NCBI RefSeq assembly: GCF_026745355.1 | Contig: NC_079205.1 | Location: 64,909,378-64,973,377, forward strand | DNA: 64,000 nucleotides | From: Beta vulgaris subsp. vulgaris | Taxonomy: Eukaryota; Streptophyta; Magnoliopsida; Caryophyllales; Amaranthaceae | Direction of reading: 5' to 3' | Shown: piece by piece, positions 34,718 through 47,260 of the stretch | How the letters are laid out: the number at the start of each line of letters is the position of its first letter | Position numbering within the stretch: the stretch's first letter is position 1 | Position numbers and translations under genes: made by a program | Notes under the pieces: model-generated | Databases searched by the model: none | What the model was told of the DNA's origin: nothing | Seen by the model: only the letters and a program-made list of their open reading frames with translations

Positions 34718-37700
34718 AATGGTTACATAATTATTGCTTGCATGTGGGATTTTCCATCCAATAATATATCAAGTTGAATTTTTTACTTGGTTGATATGAA
34801 GAGACAGGATCAAAAAAGGCAACAATTCAAGCATATGCACATCGATCTAAGACTGAAGATGGAGTGGTAAAATATGAAGCTGATTTGGTTGTACCACCAG
34901 AATTTGGAGAAGTGGGTGCTATACTTGTTGAAAATGAACACCACCAAGAGATGCACCTTACTGATATTCTACTTGATGGCTTGCCTTTGGGCTCATTACA
35001 ATTTAGTTGTAATTCATGGGTGCACTCCAAATTCGATAACCCTCAAAAAAGGGTCTTCTTTACTAACAAGGTACTTACTAAGGGTCCATTCGATATTATT
35101 GTGGTTTTCTATTTTTTGGTTTTTTATTTTCAAAGTCATATGATATATGTCCTACTGAAAAGTGAAACCACTTTTTCTGGTTTTCAATTTTTAGTTTTTA
35201 GTTTTAAAAAAAATGAAAACTGAAAACAAAAAAGATAACGAACGGGCCCTAAATTTTTATGAAAATGCATTTTTTTAGTTATTATCAAGTAATATATTCA
35301 TTTCCATATTAGTAAACATGACAAAAATTAAATTGTTGAAGAAATATACATTTAAACAAACCAAACAAAAATCTTACATGATATATTTTTCTTATAAATT
35401 AAATTAAAATATAGTCAAAATTGACATCAACATCATAAATTAGGGTTCGAGTACTGCAATTGACATCACAAATTTTGACTGATAGCCAAAACACAATAAA
35501 ATATTGGTTTAGGTGCGTAAGTGACATAAATGATGTATTTGATTATAATTATATCTTTATAAACTTAGTGTGAATAGACGTATTAGCTGTTCTTCCTTTA
35601 ATTTTAATGTACTCTTTTTCATTTTTATAATCTTTGCTATAGCTTTTTCTTTTTATGCATATATATTTGAATAATTGCACACGTAGAACTTGTTTTGTCA
35701 TTAGCTTGTTATTTTATGTTGATATTAATTAATGAGTTAGGATCCTCCTCACTCCTGGCTTTTTTTCGACATCTATTTTCGGATTATAACATGACACCTA
35801 AACTTGAAATAAAGTAAATTATCATACTGTCCAGCTGTCCTTATATTTTCACCAACTGAACTTCTATACGTCGCCCAACAATTACTTAAAATCGCCCAAA
35901 ACAAACATTAAAATTACATTTATAACCTTCTTTATTTCTTTCTTAAATCAATACCATCCCCTTCACTCCACTACCGTCCCTACTTCTGTGCTTAGCCCAT
36001 GCATCTCATCTCTAATGGAGTACTTTTAAAAAACATCTGTAAATCTGTAATGCATTGTTGTAGTAGTAGTACATGACATTATCACCGTCCCTTCAATAAA
36101 TTTCACCGTCACCCACGCAAATAGAACGTAATTTTAATGTTTATAATCTTGCAAAATACTGCACCACCCACGCACCACCATCTCCCTCAGACCCTCACCT
36201 CCACTTAACATCGCACCACCACCTTCGCATTACGTTGTAACCACCGCGTTGAAATTTTTTTATACCGGCGAACGTCCGGCCAGGACGTTCTGCCCATGGG
36301 GCGATCGTCCGGCCAGGACGTTCTTCCCATGGCGCGAACGTCCTGGCCTGACGTTCGCTCCATGGGCAGAACGTCCTGGCCGGACGATCGCCCCATGGGC
36401 AGAACGTCCTGGCCGGACGTTCGCCGGTATAAAAAAATTTCAACGCAAAGGTGGCTGTGGTGGAGGACGCCAGGCGATGGCGTGGAGGTCCGGTGGTAGT
36501 TGGAAGCTAGGTGGTTGTGAGGTGGTGGTGGTGGGGAAATGAGGAGAAGTTGAAATGGCAGTAGGTTGTGGTGGTGGGGGTGGTGGGTTGGGTAGAAAAG
36601 AGGAAAGGGTGAAATAGTCTATTAAAATATATTTGGGGGGCGATTTTAAGTAATTCCAGGGCGATGTTGTAATCTTAACCATTTATATAAGAAACGGAGA
36701 AGATTCCAATTACGTGTACTAAGTTGTTGGTTATATAATAAAACCAATTACGTGTACTAATTAGTTGTTGGTATATATTTAAAAGATGATGAACCTTTTC
36801 ATCTTCGACTAAGAAGACATGATCAGTATTTAGGTTTCTTTGCAACTAGTATATATATTCAATTAAGTTGATTGACTTGATGTAAGCTATCTTAATTAAT
36901 AAAGTCTTGTAAATATGGTACTTGATCTGTCACTCTGTGATCGAATTTCATCTATATCATTACTTTAGTCATTAATTTATACCAAAAAAGAAAATTTAAT
37001 TGATTCACTTACTGATGGGACATAGTTTTGGACGATAATTGACACAAAGGTAATAAAGGTAAAAGTCAAGTGAAAACTATAACAACTAATTAATACTCCA
37101 TCCGTCTCATAATATAGTGCATACTTATTTCTTTTCACGGGAATTAAGGAAATTGGAGGGAGTAGTAGGATTCTAAAAAAAAAAATAGTATAATAGAGTA
37201 CTTTTGTCTTGGAACTACTCCTTCTTTATTTTCTTTTTTCTTTAAAAAAAATCAAAAAGCAATTAATAGTACTTTGAAAATGGTGCAAAACAATAAATAT
37301 GAGTATACATTTTGAAAGAAAGGTAGGAATATTTTGGAAAGTTTACATAAAAATTGAGGATAACATTATAAAATGAACTGATATTTCTTCTTTTATCAAC
37401 GTAGTACACTCACATGTATTGTGTATTATATATGATAGCTTCAACATTTACTACAATTGACCGATTTGCATTATTGGTGTAATATATTGCAGTCGTACTT
37501 GCCATCACAAACACCGAGTGGATTGAAGATGTTACGGGAGAAAGAACTTGAAATTTTGAGAGGAAATAATGGAGAAGGAGAACGCAAGACTATTGATAGA
37601 ATATATGATTATGACACATACAATGATCTTGGTGATCCAGACAAAGATCCTGAATTAGCAAGACCAGTTTTAGGTGGTAATAAGGATCTTCCCTATCCAA

Positions 37701-40700
37701 GACGTTGTAGAACAGGACGTCTTCCTACTAAAACAGGTACATGATTCTATTTCATTGAGCATTTATTGATGTTACTTTAAGCTTAAAATATTATTCCCCT
37801 AAAAAAAAGCTTAAAATATTGTTGTCAGTTAAATACTTCATTCGTTCCTTTTGTTCTTTTTATTTAAAATCTTTTTGAAATAGAAAAAAAAAGTGAAAGT
37901 AGGGAGAATAAATAGGAATGGAGGTAGTAGTAGTATAATTTTTTAATTAGAAAGGTGTTTGCATGAAAATCTATTAGGTAGTGGATTATAAAATATTGAG
38001 TTATTGTATCATTTATAATAAACTACTGCTCTCTTTCGTCCTATAATGTAGTGATTAACTAAATATTCTCATTAATATATACTAAAGAATACAATCATGT
38101 TAGATCTTGTTAGGTTCGTCTCAATTTCATAATGTTAATTTTTTATACTTTATCAAGTACGATATTGGAGATATCAAAAGCGAAAAGTTCGTTTCGGAGA
38201 TTGAGAAAAACAAACAAACACTATATTATGAAGAGGGAGTAATAATTACAGACACCGAGACACGTTGTTCTGGGCTGGGGTCAACGATGCATGAATCATG
38301 ATAGTAATTTTTTTTTTTTGAAGTGAATCATGATTCATGATAATAATTTTTTTTTTGAAGTGAATCATGATTCATGAATCATGACAATAATTTTTTATCA
38401 ACTAAATCGCTGAACTTTTGGATGGGTCGGCGGGTGAGAACAGGTTAAAGACTTAAAGCTTAACAACAATCATATTGATGACCAATTGAATCAATTTCTC
38501 AACAATCATATAGTACTCTTATTTACTTCCCCGTCACTATATGTTTGCATTTGAGGTCATTAAGTGCATTTTGTCAAAGCTAGTTGACCAATTTGGATAG
38601 TACTCTATATTACAATAAAAAATTCTCATAAAAAACATTAATATGTGAAATCTTGTTTTGATTTTTTCTAATTTGTACTCCATCCGTCTCATAATATAGT
38701 GTTCGTCTTTTTTTACACGTTTTTCAAGACGTAATTTTAACCTTTAGTATATTCAATTGCATATTACCAAAAAATATATAAAAAAAGTTATTATGAAAAT
38801 ACACGTTGAGACGAATCTAACAAGATCACATATGAGTAGTTTTTTTATATAATAATGAGAATATTTGGTCAAAGATTTTAAACTTTGACCCACAAAAAAT
38901 GAAGTAGGCACTATATTCTGCGACTGAGAGAATATTATTAATATACTTGGTCCCATCTAAAAGTACGAATTATATTTTTGGCCCCCTCAAAAATATTTTT
39001 GTGGTTCCACCACTGGGTTTGATAGTATATAGTCTCAACTCTCAAACATACATATTCTTAGAGGGCCACGGATATAACGTGTATTGTAACTAGGTTTTTC
39101 CCCACACTCCTAGTTATTGTATGGAACAATATTAACGTTGGATTGTAATAGTTTGAACGATTAGTAATAATGAATGAATGTCCTTGTTTACCAAAAAAAA
39201 AAACATACATAAAAGCTAATCACATTCTACATATGCAATACATGTACGTGCAGATCCTAATTCCGAGCGAAGATCTAACAACGTGTACGTACCTAGAGAT
39301 GAACAATTCTCAGACACGAAGCAGGCACAATTCGGGTTCAAAACCCTGTACTCAGTCCTCCATGCTGTAGTACCATCAATGGAAACTGCGATGAATGATC
39401 CTGAACTCGGATTTGCATACTTTACAGCCATTGATTCGCTCTACAACGAAGGAGTTAATTGTCCTGGATTAAAGCAACATGGGTTATTGCAGGATATGCT
39501 GCCTAGGCTTATTAGAACTGTTTCTAACCTTCAAGATAATATGCTTCGTTTCGAGCTTCCGAAGATGTTTGATCGTATGAACACTATTACTAACGCTTCA
39601 AACTATTGTTTAGTTATACCGCCTCCGTTTCATATTATTTGCAAAGTTTAGACATTTTTTTACTTACACTTTATGTCAAATCATTGCAAATAATTTAAAA
39701 CAGAGGTAATAATTCCTTTGTGATGTTCTTCGTTTTTACAATGAGTTTTAATTTGATCTATGTGCGTGGTACTTTGGCTGATATGCAGGGGATAGATTTT
39801 CTTGGTTTAGGGATGAGGAGTTCTCTCGTCAAACTCTTGCTGGCCTAAATCCTGTTAGCATCAAGCGTGTTACGGTATGCTGTGCAAAACTAGCGTACAA
39901 TAATATATACTTTCTTCGTTTAGAAATAGTTGCACCATTTCTAACTTTCACGCATGTCGATATATGATTTCCACTAATATATTTAATTATCAATAAGTAA
40001 AAATTATAAAAAATTTATTTTAAAAAATTTTATATCGAGACAAGTCTAACAAGAAAGTTTTTTTGAAATTTAGAATATGGTGTTACGATATATGATACGC
40101 ATATCTTTAATTATCAATAAGTAAAAATTATAAAAAATTTATTTTAAACGAGAAAAAATTATAATAAGTTCATATGCATTAGTTTTTATAAACTATCGTA
40201 ACAAGAAACTTTTTATAAACTTTTTAATATATCGTAACACGCTAATTAAAGATAAAAAATTTATATCGAGACAAGTCTCACAAAAAACTTTTTATAATAT
40301 GTTCATATGCATTAGAAATTTAGAATATGTCGTATGCGTATTTCCTAATAAAGTAGTACATCAAGAAGAACTACACATTTTAGTATGGTTTTTTTGAACT
40401 TATTTCTAGGTGACCTGTAAAAAAGATGCACTTCACTATTACTTCTTGTACTCTTAAAACTTGTCAATTTATTGTCTGAGTAATTTTAGTAGAATTAGTA
40501 ATGCAATTTTCTAAACAATAGTAATTAAAGATGTTAGAATGCCTAATTTTGCAGGAATGGCCACTAAAGAGTAACCTAGACCCGAGCATTTACGGCCCTC
40601 CTGAATCAGCTTTAACAACCGAACTAGTGGAGGGTCAGATGAAAGGTTCCATGACGGTTGAAGAGGTTAACTACTTATATCTATATATGATCATTATCAT

Positions 40701-43700
40701 TGATTAATTTTTTTCAAATTTCTGAAATATTTTTGTTAAGAGTATAACTCACGTGTGAGTAACGATATAGTTGTCCCACATTGAAGAATTAAAGCGATAA
40801 TGACTAACATATATAGATTGGTGGGTTACTGCACCTATCACCAATTGGTTTTAGGATGGAAACTGCCAACCTTGTATGTGGCCATTTTTTCCCCGGCGTG
40901 GGGTTTTGTACAGGCCCAATGAAGTTTATCAGTTTTGTTGCATGGTACGTAATTGCAGGCTTTGGCTGAAAAGAGGTTGTTTATAATTGATTACCATGAC
41001 GCATATTTGCCTTTCGTCAACAAAGTTAGAGAGCTTAAGGGGGCAACATTGTATGGATCACGAACTTTGTTTATCTTCGATGGTGAAACACTATTACCAC
41101 TAGCTATTGAGTTAACTAGGCCTCCATTAGATGGAAAACCACAATGGAAGAAAGTATTTACGCCCGGAACTTGTGCAACTTCTAGTTGGCTTTGGAAACT
41201 TGCTAAGGCTCATGCCCTTTCGCATGACTCTGGTTACCATCAACTTGTCAGCCATTGGTACATTATTTTCATATATTTACGTTGCTTTAATTGATTATAT
41301 TTTTTTGGAATAATGGACATCATAAAATAATCCACAAATAGAGAAAATACAAATAAATAAGAGACGACTTATCTATATCTATACAAATATATTAAAAACG
41401 TGCGTGACAATGTATACGCGCGAACCTGTGACCTCTTGTTATCATACATGACACAATTACCATCTCAACCAACTTTTAATCATGTTTTAAGTGTCCACAT
41501 TATTATATTTGTACCTTTTAAATATTGAGTTTTCCTTAATATATTTTAGTGCGAAAGGAAAAAAAATGGGCCCATATATATACTAGTAAATATATTAAAA
41601 GACGTTTCTAAACAAAGAACAGCGCCACATGGCGCTCTTTCTAGGGGAATTTTACTTTTTATAATCCATGTACACCTAAAAAAAATAGAAATTGCATAGT
41701 ATAGGATTTGATCCCATATCCTCAAGTTCATATATACTAAAGTTTTAACCATTAGACCAAAATTGTACTTAGTGTTAACATTTTAAAGTATAATATTAAT
41801 AAAAGAAAATTTTCCTCACCCGGAGCATAGTCCGGATCTGATAACTAGCTAGTTAAGTTATTATTATTGAGACACACTCCGAAATACTTCCTCCGTTTCA
41901 AAATAGATGATACATTTTGACTTTTCCACTATTCATGAATGAGGTTTGACCATGCATTATTTACTATTAGGTAAAATCAAATGTTATAATGTAATATGTT
42001 GTTGGATTTGGCTTAATATATATTTTCAGAAAATCAAAATTTTATACTTTACTCTAATACATAATTAAAGATATTAGTAGTCAAAGTAGTGCATCGAAAA
42101 GCGTTTTAGTCAAAATGTATCATCTATTTTGAAACGGAGGAAGTATGTAATTTATGATGTCCATATTAATTTCTTTGTGTATGAAATGGGAACTAATTCA
42201 TTATCTATACTAATATATTAAAAGGCGTTCCTAAACGTGGAACGGTGCCACGTGGCACTCTCCCTAAAGCATTTTACTCCATGTAATAATCTGCATACAA
42301 TAAAAAAACCTAAAATTGCATAGCATAAGGTTTGAACCCATGACCTCAAGATTATATAATAAAGTCTTAACCACTAGACCAATTGATATTTAATATCATT
42401 ATTTTAAAGTATAATATATAAATGAAAATTTCATACCCGGGGCATAGCCCGGGCCTAATAACTAGTTAGAACTTATTATTTGTTGGCTTGATAATTGTAG
42501 GCTAAGAACACATTGTTGCACGGAACCATACATAATTGCAGCAAATCGACAATTGAGCACAATGCATCCAATTCATAGGTTGTTGCATCCTTATTTCCGT
42601 TACACCATAGAGATCAATGCCCTTGCTCGACAAGCTTTGATAAATGCAGGCGGTATTATTGAAAGCTCCTTTGCACCTGGAAAGTACGCCTTGGAGTTAA
42701 GCTCCGTCATCTATGGTTTGGAATGGAGATTTGATCATGAAGCATTACCAGCAGACCTTTTAAGCAGGTACCAAAAAATGTGTCTGGATTAGCTGCAGGG
42801 TCATCTTGAAAATTTTAGGGTCCGCGTTCTAAAAATAAAAATGAGGCCCTTATATTATAAATATTAATAGGTTGCACATACATATTAGGCAATAATATAC
42901 AAATTTGATAAGCACATATTTTAAAATGTAGAATTTTTTGTCACGCGATGAGGAAGAAATAAATAAGCATTTTTCATAAGAAAATATTAAAAAATTAAAA
43001 ATTTAAGCCCCTTTCAGATTAGGGTCCCTGTACGGTTGGACTCTTTGCACACCCTCTAAGACAACCTTAATTAGCTGGTATGGGAATGGTTTCTTTTGAA
43101 TTAGAGATCCCAAGTTTGAGCCTGGTTAAAATTTGGATTACTGGAACTCTAGTAGATCAGTTAAAAAATACCATATCATTTAATTTTCAATATTGAAACA
43201 AATTTAACAAGCTAGTATGGTTGTATTTGAATAATAGGGGAATGGCAGTTGAAGATCCATCAGCCCCACATGGGGTAAAACTAATTATTGAAGACTATCC
43301 ATATGCAAGTGATGGGTTAGAGCTATGGGGTATAATCAAGCAATGGGTGACGGATTATGTGAGCCACTACTACCCTGATCCGACTCTTGTAGAGTCGGAT
43401 CAGGAGCTTCAAGCCTTTTGGACGGAGGTAAGAATCGTAGGTCATGGGGATAAGAAGGACGAGCCATGGTGGCCAACTCTTAAAACACCTCAAGACTTAA
43501 TCCACATTATCACAACAATAATATGGGTGACTTCAGGGCATCATGCTGCAGTTAATTTTGGTCAATATGCCTATGCGGGATACTTTCCTAATAGGCCTAC
43601 TATTGCGAGGACAAAGATGCCTACAGAAGATCCTACTGAAGCAGAATGGAAGCGATTCTCTGAAAGACCTGAAGAAACACTCCTTCAATGCTACCCTTCT

Positions 43701-43997
43701 CAAATACAAGCTACACGAGTTATGGCGATTTTGGATGTTCTTTCAGGTCATTCTCCTGATGAGGAATACTTAGGTGAAAACATGGAGCCTTCTTGGGAGG
43801 TAGAACCTAATATAAAGGCAGCTTTTGAGAAGTTTAATGGGAGGTTGAAAGAGTTAGAGGGAATCATTGATGAGAAGAATGCTAATGAGAACTTGAGGAA
43901 TAGAAGTGGAGCTGGTGTTGTGCCTTATGAATTGCTTAAGCCTTTCTCCTCTCCTGGGGTCACTGCTATGGGAGTTCCAAATAGTATCTCCATTTGA
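32064..43997 (+). CDS. LOX2-like: Plastid linoleate 13S-lipoxygenase (LOX2-like), copy 2, complete
   Basis: Nine exons: 32064-32451, 34808-35070, 37493-37736, 39254-39574, 39789-39874, 40555-40665, 40959-41257, 42501-42767, 43238-43997. All introns are GT-AG with consistent phases; the product is 912 aa, normal for plastid LOX. It inserts O2 at C13 of linolenate or linoleate. The Ser/Asn/Arg-rich first 60-80 residues look like a transit peptide. A PLAT domain and the catalytic domain follow. Iron ligands by alignment to soybean LOX-1 are H570, H575, H762, N766 and the C-terminal I912. Ala613 predicts S stereochemistry, and Ser627-Phe628 is the 13-type pair. The NGIPxS-like C-terminus NSISI is typical. 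The start is the only ATG giving the transit peptide shared with the other copies. It is the one copy fully seen and unbroken. Confidence 0.94.
32518..32754. mobile_element. Stowaway-like MITE in LOX2 intron 1
   Basis: The left end is CTCCCTCCGTTTCACAATAT after TA; the right end is a decayed inverse (TTGAAATCAAAGGAATA). The family has CTCCCTCCGT ends and TA target sites. Confidence 0.65.
32878..33413. mobile_element. Mutator-type MITE in LOX2 intron 1
   Basis: The ends are GGGATATTCCATTTGGTATC and GGTACCAAATGGAATATCCC, with about 50 bp of inverted similarity. A 9-bp TTTATTTTT flanks both sides, though this is low-complexity. No coding capacity is seen. Confidence 0.75.
33862..34219. mobile_element. 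hAT-like MITE in LOX2 intron 1
   Basis: Inverted ends carry TGCACGGACAC and GTGTCCGTGCA. ATCAACAG is duplicated at 33854-33861 and 34220-34227 (8 bp). The interior repeats CCGACACTTT-like words. Confidence 0.72.
34648..34714. repeat. (AT)n microsatellite in LOX2 intron 1
   Basis: A nearly pure AT dinucleotide run of about 67 bp. Confidence 0.95.
35838..36693. mobile_element. Foldback transposon in LOX2 intron 2
   Basis: The outer arms contain CAATTACTTAAAATCGCCC on the left and GGGCGATTTTAAGTAATT on the right, with purine/pyrimidine-rich GGTGGTGG/CCACCACC sequence further in and a GC-rich palindrome at the centre. A decayed relative lies near 54215-54445, which supports a dispersed family. 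The outermost ends are approximate and no target duplication was fixed. Confidence 0.62.
36247..36445. repeat. 199-bp GC-rich near-perfect palindrome in LOX2 intron 2
   Basis: The arms are symmetric about position 36346. The outer 80 or so bases of each arm match with a single mismatch, and a few more mismatches lie at the centre. Each arm repeats CGTCCGGCCAGGACGTTC and CCCATGGGGCGATCGTCC. Open frames on both strands here are mirror images, not genes. Confidence 0.95.
37096..37162. mobile_element. Internally deleted Stowaway-like MITE in LOX2 intron 2
   Basis: CTCCATCCGTCTCATAATAT follows TA, and the right end GGAGGGAG precedes TA, only 67 bp apart. Confidence 0.5.
38027..38239. mobile_element. 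Stowaway-like MITE in LOX2 intron 3, first
   Basis: The ends CTCTCTTTCGTCCTATAATG and ACTATATTATGAAGAGGGAG are inverted. The body has the TTCTCATTAATAT and AACAAGATC-like blocks of the copies at 38678 and 60638, reversed. Confidence 0.65.
38288..38392. repeat. Tandem repeat with GAATCATGATTCATGA cores
   Basis: Three degenerate units combine AATCATGA palindromic words with T-runs and GAAGTGAATCATGATTCATG. Confidence 0.85.
38678..38931. mobile_element. Stowaway-like MITE in LOX2 intron 3, second
   Basis: The left end CTCCATCCGTCTCATAATAT follows TA; the right end has GCACTATATTCTGCGACTGA. It is the same family as 60638-60895. Confidence 0.72.
39905..40375. repeat. Rearranged Stowaway-like repeats in LOX2 intron 5
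   Basis: AATTATCAATAAGTAAAAAT with a following AAAAAATTTATTTTAAA block occurs twice (about 39990 and 40115). The words CGAGACAAGTCT and CTTTTTATAA recur, and ends resemble CTTTCTTCGTTTAGAAATAG. It is a local duplication within a decayed MITE. Confidence 0.5.
41575..41852 (+). mobile_element. Mini-Helitron in LOX2 intron 7, first
   Basis: It is collinear with the element at 42204-42465: AATATATTAAAAGACG start, CGCCACATGGCGC block, AACCATTAGACCAA, then an imperfect hairpin CCGGAGCATAGTCCGG and CTAG followed by T. The exact 5' base is uncertain. Confidence 0.68.
41887..42143. mobile_element. Stowaway-like MITE in LOX2 intron 7 with near-perfect 38-bp ends
   Basis: It starts CTTCCTCCGTTTCAAAATAG after TA and ends CTATTTTGAAACGGAGGAAG before TA. 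The terminal repeats continue inward through ATGATACATTTTGACT. The near identity suggests a recent insertion. Confidence 0.9.
42204..42465 (+). mobile_element. Mini-Helitron in LOX2 intron 7, second
   Basis: A 262-bp element starts TCTATACTAATATATTAAAA after A and ends with hairpin CCCGGGGCATAGCCCGGG, a short spacer and CTAG before T. These are canonical Helitron termini. Confidence 0.88.
42794..43063 (+). repeat. Dispersed repeat in LOX2 intron 8
   Basis: The segment from TCTTGAAAATTTTAGGGTCC to TTGCACACCCTCT is collinear with 54938-55192 upstream of LOX copy 3. The class is unknown; it is probably an old transposon piece. Confidence 0.6.
43376..43402. repeat. Perfect hairpin in the coding part of LOX2 exon 9
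   Basis: Identical to 17912-17938 in copy 1. Confidence 0.9.
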
Positions 43998-44010
43998 AAG
44001 CTATTATATA

Positions 44011-44277
44011 CTACTTTCGTATTTTTTTTAGTTGCAACGTTTGGTTTTGTGCCACTATTTTCATCAACCAACTTTGTTAAACTATATCGTATTGTTATAT
44101 AAGAAAAAACATAGTTAAGTGGGGACTTGTTAGATTCTTCTCAATGCGACAATTTCAAATTATCAAAATTTTATACATGAATTTTACTTACACCTAATAA
44201 GAGATATTAATGTTCAAAAAATCGTCTCGACAAATGTAAAAAATAAATAATGCAACTAAAAAAATACAGAAATATAG
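44011..44277. mobile_element. Stowaway-like MITE just after the LOX copy 2 stop
   Basis: The ends carry TTTTTTTTAGTTGCAACG on the left and TGCAACTAAAAAAATACAG on the right. It starts about 14 bp after the stop codon, so it may supply the 3' UTR. Confidence 0.62.
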
Positions 44278-44319
44278 TATATCTTTGAACTTAAATAGTT
44301 AATGTTTGTATAATAGTAA

Positions 44320-44587
44320 GGCCTTGTTTGGTTGACAAAACAAATCATGGGAAGTACAAATTCCTAGGAAGTAGAAGTATATGAAGTTGTTTGGTTGGCA
44401 AAACCATGGGAATTTGCACTTCCTAGGAAGTTCTACTTCCTCCAAAATGGAGGAAGTTAGTTACCTATAGGAAGTTCTACTTCCCATTATCAACCAAACA
44501 CAATTTTAGACTTTCTAGGAATTTCAAATAAATGGAAAAAATAACTTCCTAGGACGTATGAGTTCCTACATACAATCAAACAAGGCC
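44320..44587. mobile_element. PIF/Harbinger (Tourist-like) MITE
   Basis: The 268-bp element has ends GGCCTTGTTTGGTTG and CAATCAAACAAGGCC, and TAA target duplications at 44317-44319 and 44588-44590. The interior carries CTTCCTAGGAAGT palindromic words. Confidence 0.92.
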
Positions 44588-45115
44588 TAAATCTATGACG
44601 ATTATATTAAGTGAGAGAATAAAAGGTATGAGCTTATTTTTTTTTAGTCTGATAACAAGCAAAAGTTCTCAAACCAGACACAATCGTACAATGGCAACAT
44701 TTCACTAAGTTTAAGATTGAGTTGTGCTGTGCATTGCACGTATTCACTCATTTGTGCCCTATACATGCATACACTATTGAATCTCACCTCGGAGCAGCTT
44801 GTAACAGTAATGTTAGTATCATTTACAATCACATAGGTATTCGGATCTAGTCCCACTCCTTATAAGAATCTAGGATTCAACTTCTACCCCACTTTTTTTA
44901 TGTATTATTTTACGTATCGCTCAATATAATTGATAGACATCAAATTTAATCCAACTTTTTTTTTTCAAAAAATAAATAAAAAGGTCTTTATTTATATGAG
45001 CCAATAATAATGAGTCCGACATGAAATGGTACAGATAATGTGATAGGTGATACTTTATTCCTTAATATGCCAACTATTTGTAAGAGATTTCAACTTATTT
45101 ACCTAAAAAATATTA

Positions 45116-45392
45116 CTTTCGTCGTCCAATTTTAATTGCAATAGTTTGACTTTTGCACTATTTAATTTTTAAATCTTTCTGGACCATAACTTTTAATTAG
45201 TAATATATAAAAAAATGCAATTAGTGTAAAAGAGATTCTACGGTTGATCTCAATTTATTTTTTCAACATATCAACTTTTCATAATTTTGACTAATAGATA
45301 ACTAGTGATATACTGATATTATATTAATAGTCAAATTTATAAATTGACAAATATGGTCAAACTATTGCGATTAGTATAGGACTGAAGGGGAG
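45116..45392. mobile_element. Stowaway-like MITE
   Basis: CTTTCGTCGTCCAATTTTAA, then TTGCAATAGTTTGAC, on the left is mirrored by GTCAAACTATTGCGATTAGT on the right. A short piece of the 29827-type MITE (GTTCGGATCCTC) follows at about 45391-45420. Confidence 0.68.
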
Positions 45393-46409
45393 TTCGGATC
45401 CTCTAAAGTTTTCGTGCATACTTCATTTATCATAAAATATTTATCATTAGTATCATAATAGTATTGTCAAAAATAGTATTACGTAATATTTATCATAAAA
45501 TAGTATCATTCGTGCATACTATAAAGATTTTATCATTATTACACTTGTATATTATTAGGTTCTAAGAACAACACACTTTATATAAAATAACTTGCCAAAC
45601 CAACATATGACTTCCTACCTTGTGGAGACCGTCCTTTATTTCAAATGACTTATCTCCCTCTTTAATTTATAATAACCAAATATTATATTTTAATTGGCTT
45701 AAAATGAACTCACCCACACAATTAATAAGGAGAAACAATTGCTTGCCATGTTTAATCACACACTCACATTTTTTTTCCTATATCTATAATTTTCTCTCAT
45801 AACATTTATTTTTGAAAAAAAATTAAAATTGGACCACTCTTTTTTCCTATATCTATAATTTTCTCTCCTAACATTTATTTTTGAAAAAAAATTAATATTG
45901 GACCACTCTTTCTCTCCTTGTTTCTTCTTCTTCTTTATTACTCTCTTTTTTTGCTAACTATCTAAAGTGAGGCTCTTGATATCATGTATAATACAAAAAG
46001 AAAAGTAAAAATGAGATATGAAGTATTACTGCGTGCTCATCATATTACAATAAATCGAACTACATGAGGTCTTAAGTAGGCTTATTAGGAATAAACAAAC
46101 AAATCTTAAAATCTAGGCCCATGACTAGATAGTGGATGAGACCCATTCTTATACTTCATAACAAGATTAAACTAACGTACATGTTAAATAATTCAATAAA
46201 CAACCCACTAACATATTACTAAATCCTAGGAACTATTCACCCACTGTTAACTAAGAAATGTTCCTGTAATTTTGAAAGCACTTCCAACATATAGAAGATA
46301 AGATTTGTTGGCTATACCAACATCAAAAGTACAGATGGCTACTGCTCTCCACCTCCTGACCACACATGCAACATAAATCATCTGTGCTAATGCCAAATGT
46401 GGAGTATAT

Positions 46410-46990
46410 GGGCATGTTTTGGCAAAATTAGCGATTCTAGTAGCTGTTAGCGGCGCGGTAGCTGTAGCTATTCGGGATAGCTGCTAGCTGTCTACTAGTA
46501 GTTGTCAGCGATTAGCGATTAGATTAGTTGTTCAATAAGAAGTGTTTGGCAAAAGTAGTTGTTGAAATTGTAAAAAGCAATAAATGATATTTAATTTGAT
46601 ATGAAATGATATACAACAATTTCATATGTTCGTTCAATAAATTCAATATTTATTTTTCCAAAGAAGTTACACAAAAAGGACTGTACGACTTTTTAGCGGC
46701 TCAAACAAATGTATAAATCTAAGAAAGTATTCAACTCTCGAAAAAAGAAATAAAAAACATTGATTAATAATTCTACCTTATGCTATTATGTAGTGTTTAT
46801 TTGCTAGACCGCTACCTCTAAATCTCAAACGTTACTTGTAGTAACGTTCCACAAACGCTATTTGTAATCTACCCCAACTGCTACCCGCTACTACAACCAA
46901 TACCTTACCAAGCACTCATAATTTTCTTAAATAGCATTTTAATCTTATCAAACCGCTAATCTCTACCTCAAATGCTAGTGCCAAACAGAC
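46410..46990. mobile_element. MITE with GTTTGGCA ends, copy 1
   Basis: The ends are GGGCATGTTTTGGCA and TGCCAAACAGAC, the interior is rich in TAGCTGTTAGCGG-like words, and ATAT flanks each side. An inverted relative lies at 56998-57402. The superfamily was not resolved. Confidence 0.72.
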
Positions 46991-47260
46991 ATATCTTCTT
47001 TGTCTACAATCTGTTATGGGTATAAGCTATAACAAAAGACTATTAATAACATATTCTTTTAACTCAATTCTTTTTAACGTATTATTATTTTCAAACTCAA
47101 ATTTTAAGATTTCTTTTTTATTGTAATTGATCCAAAGCATCGTCTGTATCAACAAACTAAGTTGTATAGGATGATAATTTACTTTAAACTGTATGCGCAT
47201 CTCACCTTTCTCGTAGGCCTTGACCTAGGGCGGTGTAGTCCGGGACCAACAACATGTATA

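Noticed and set aside
36195..36542. Arg/Pro-rich open frames on both strands with repeated [14 protein letters not shown] units
   Set aside because: The two strands give nearly the same peptide because the DNA is a palindrome. This is structure, not coding.
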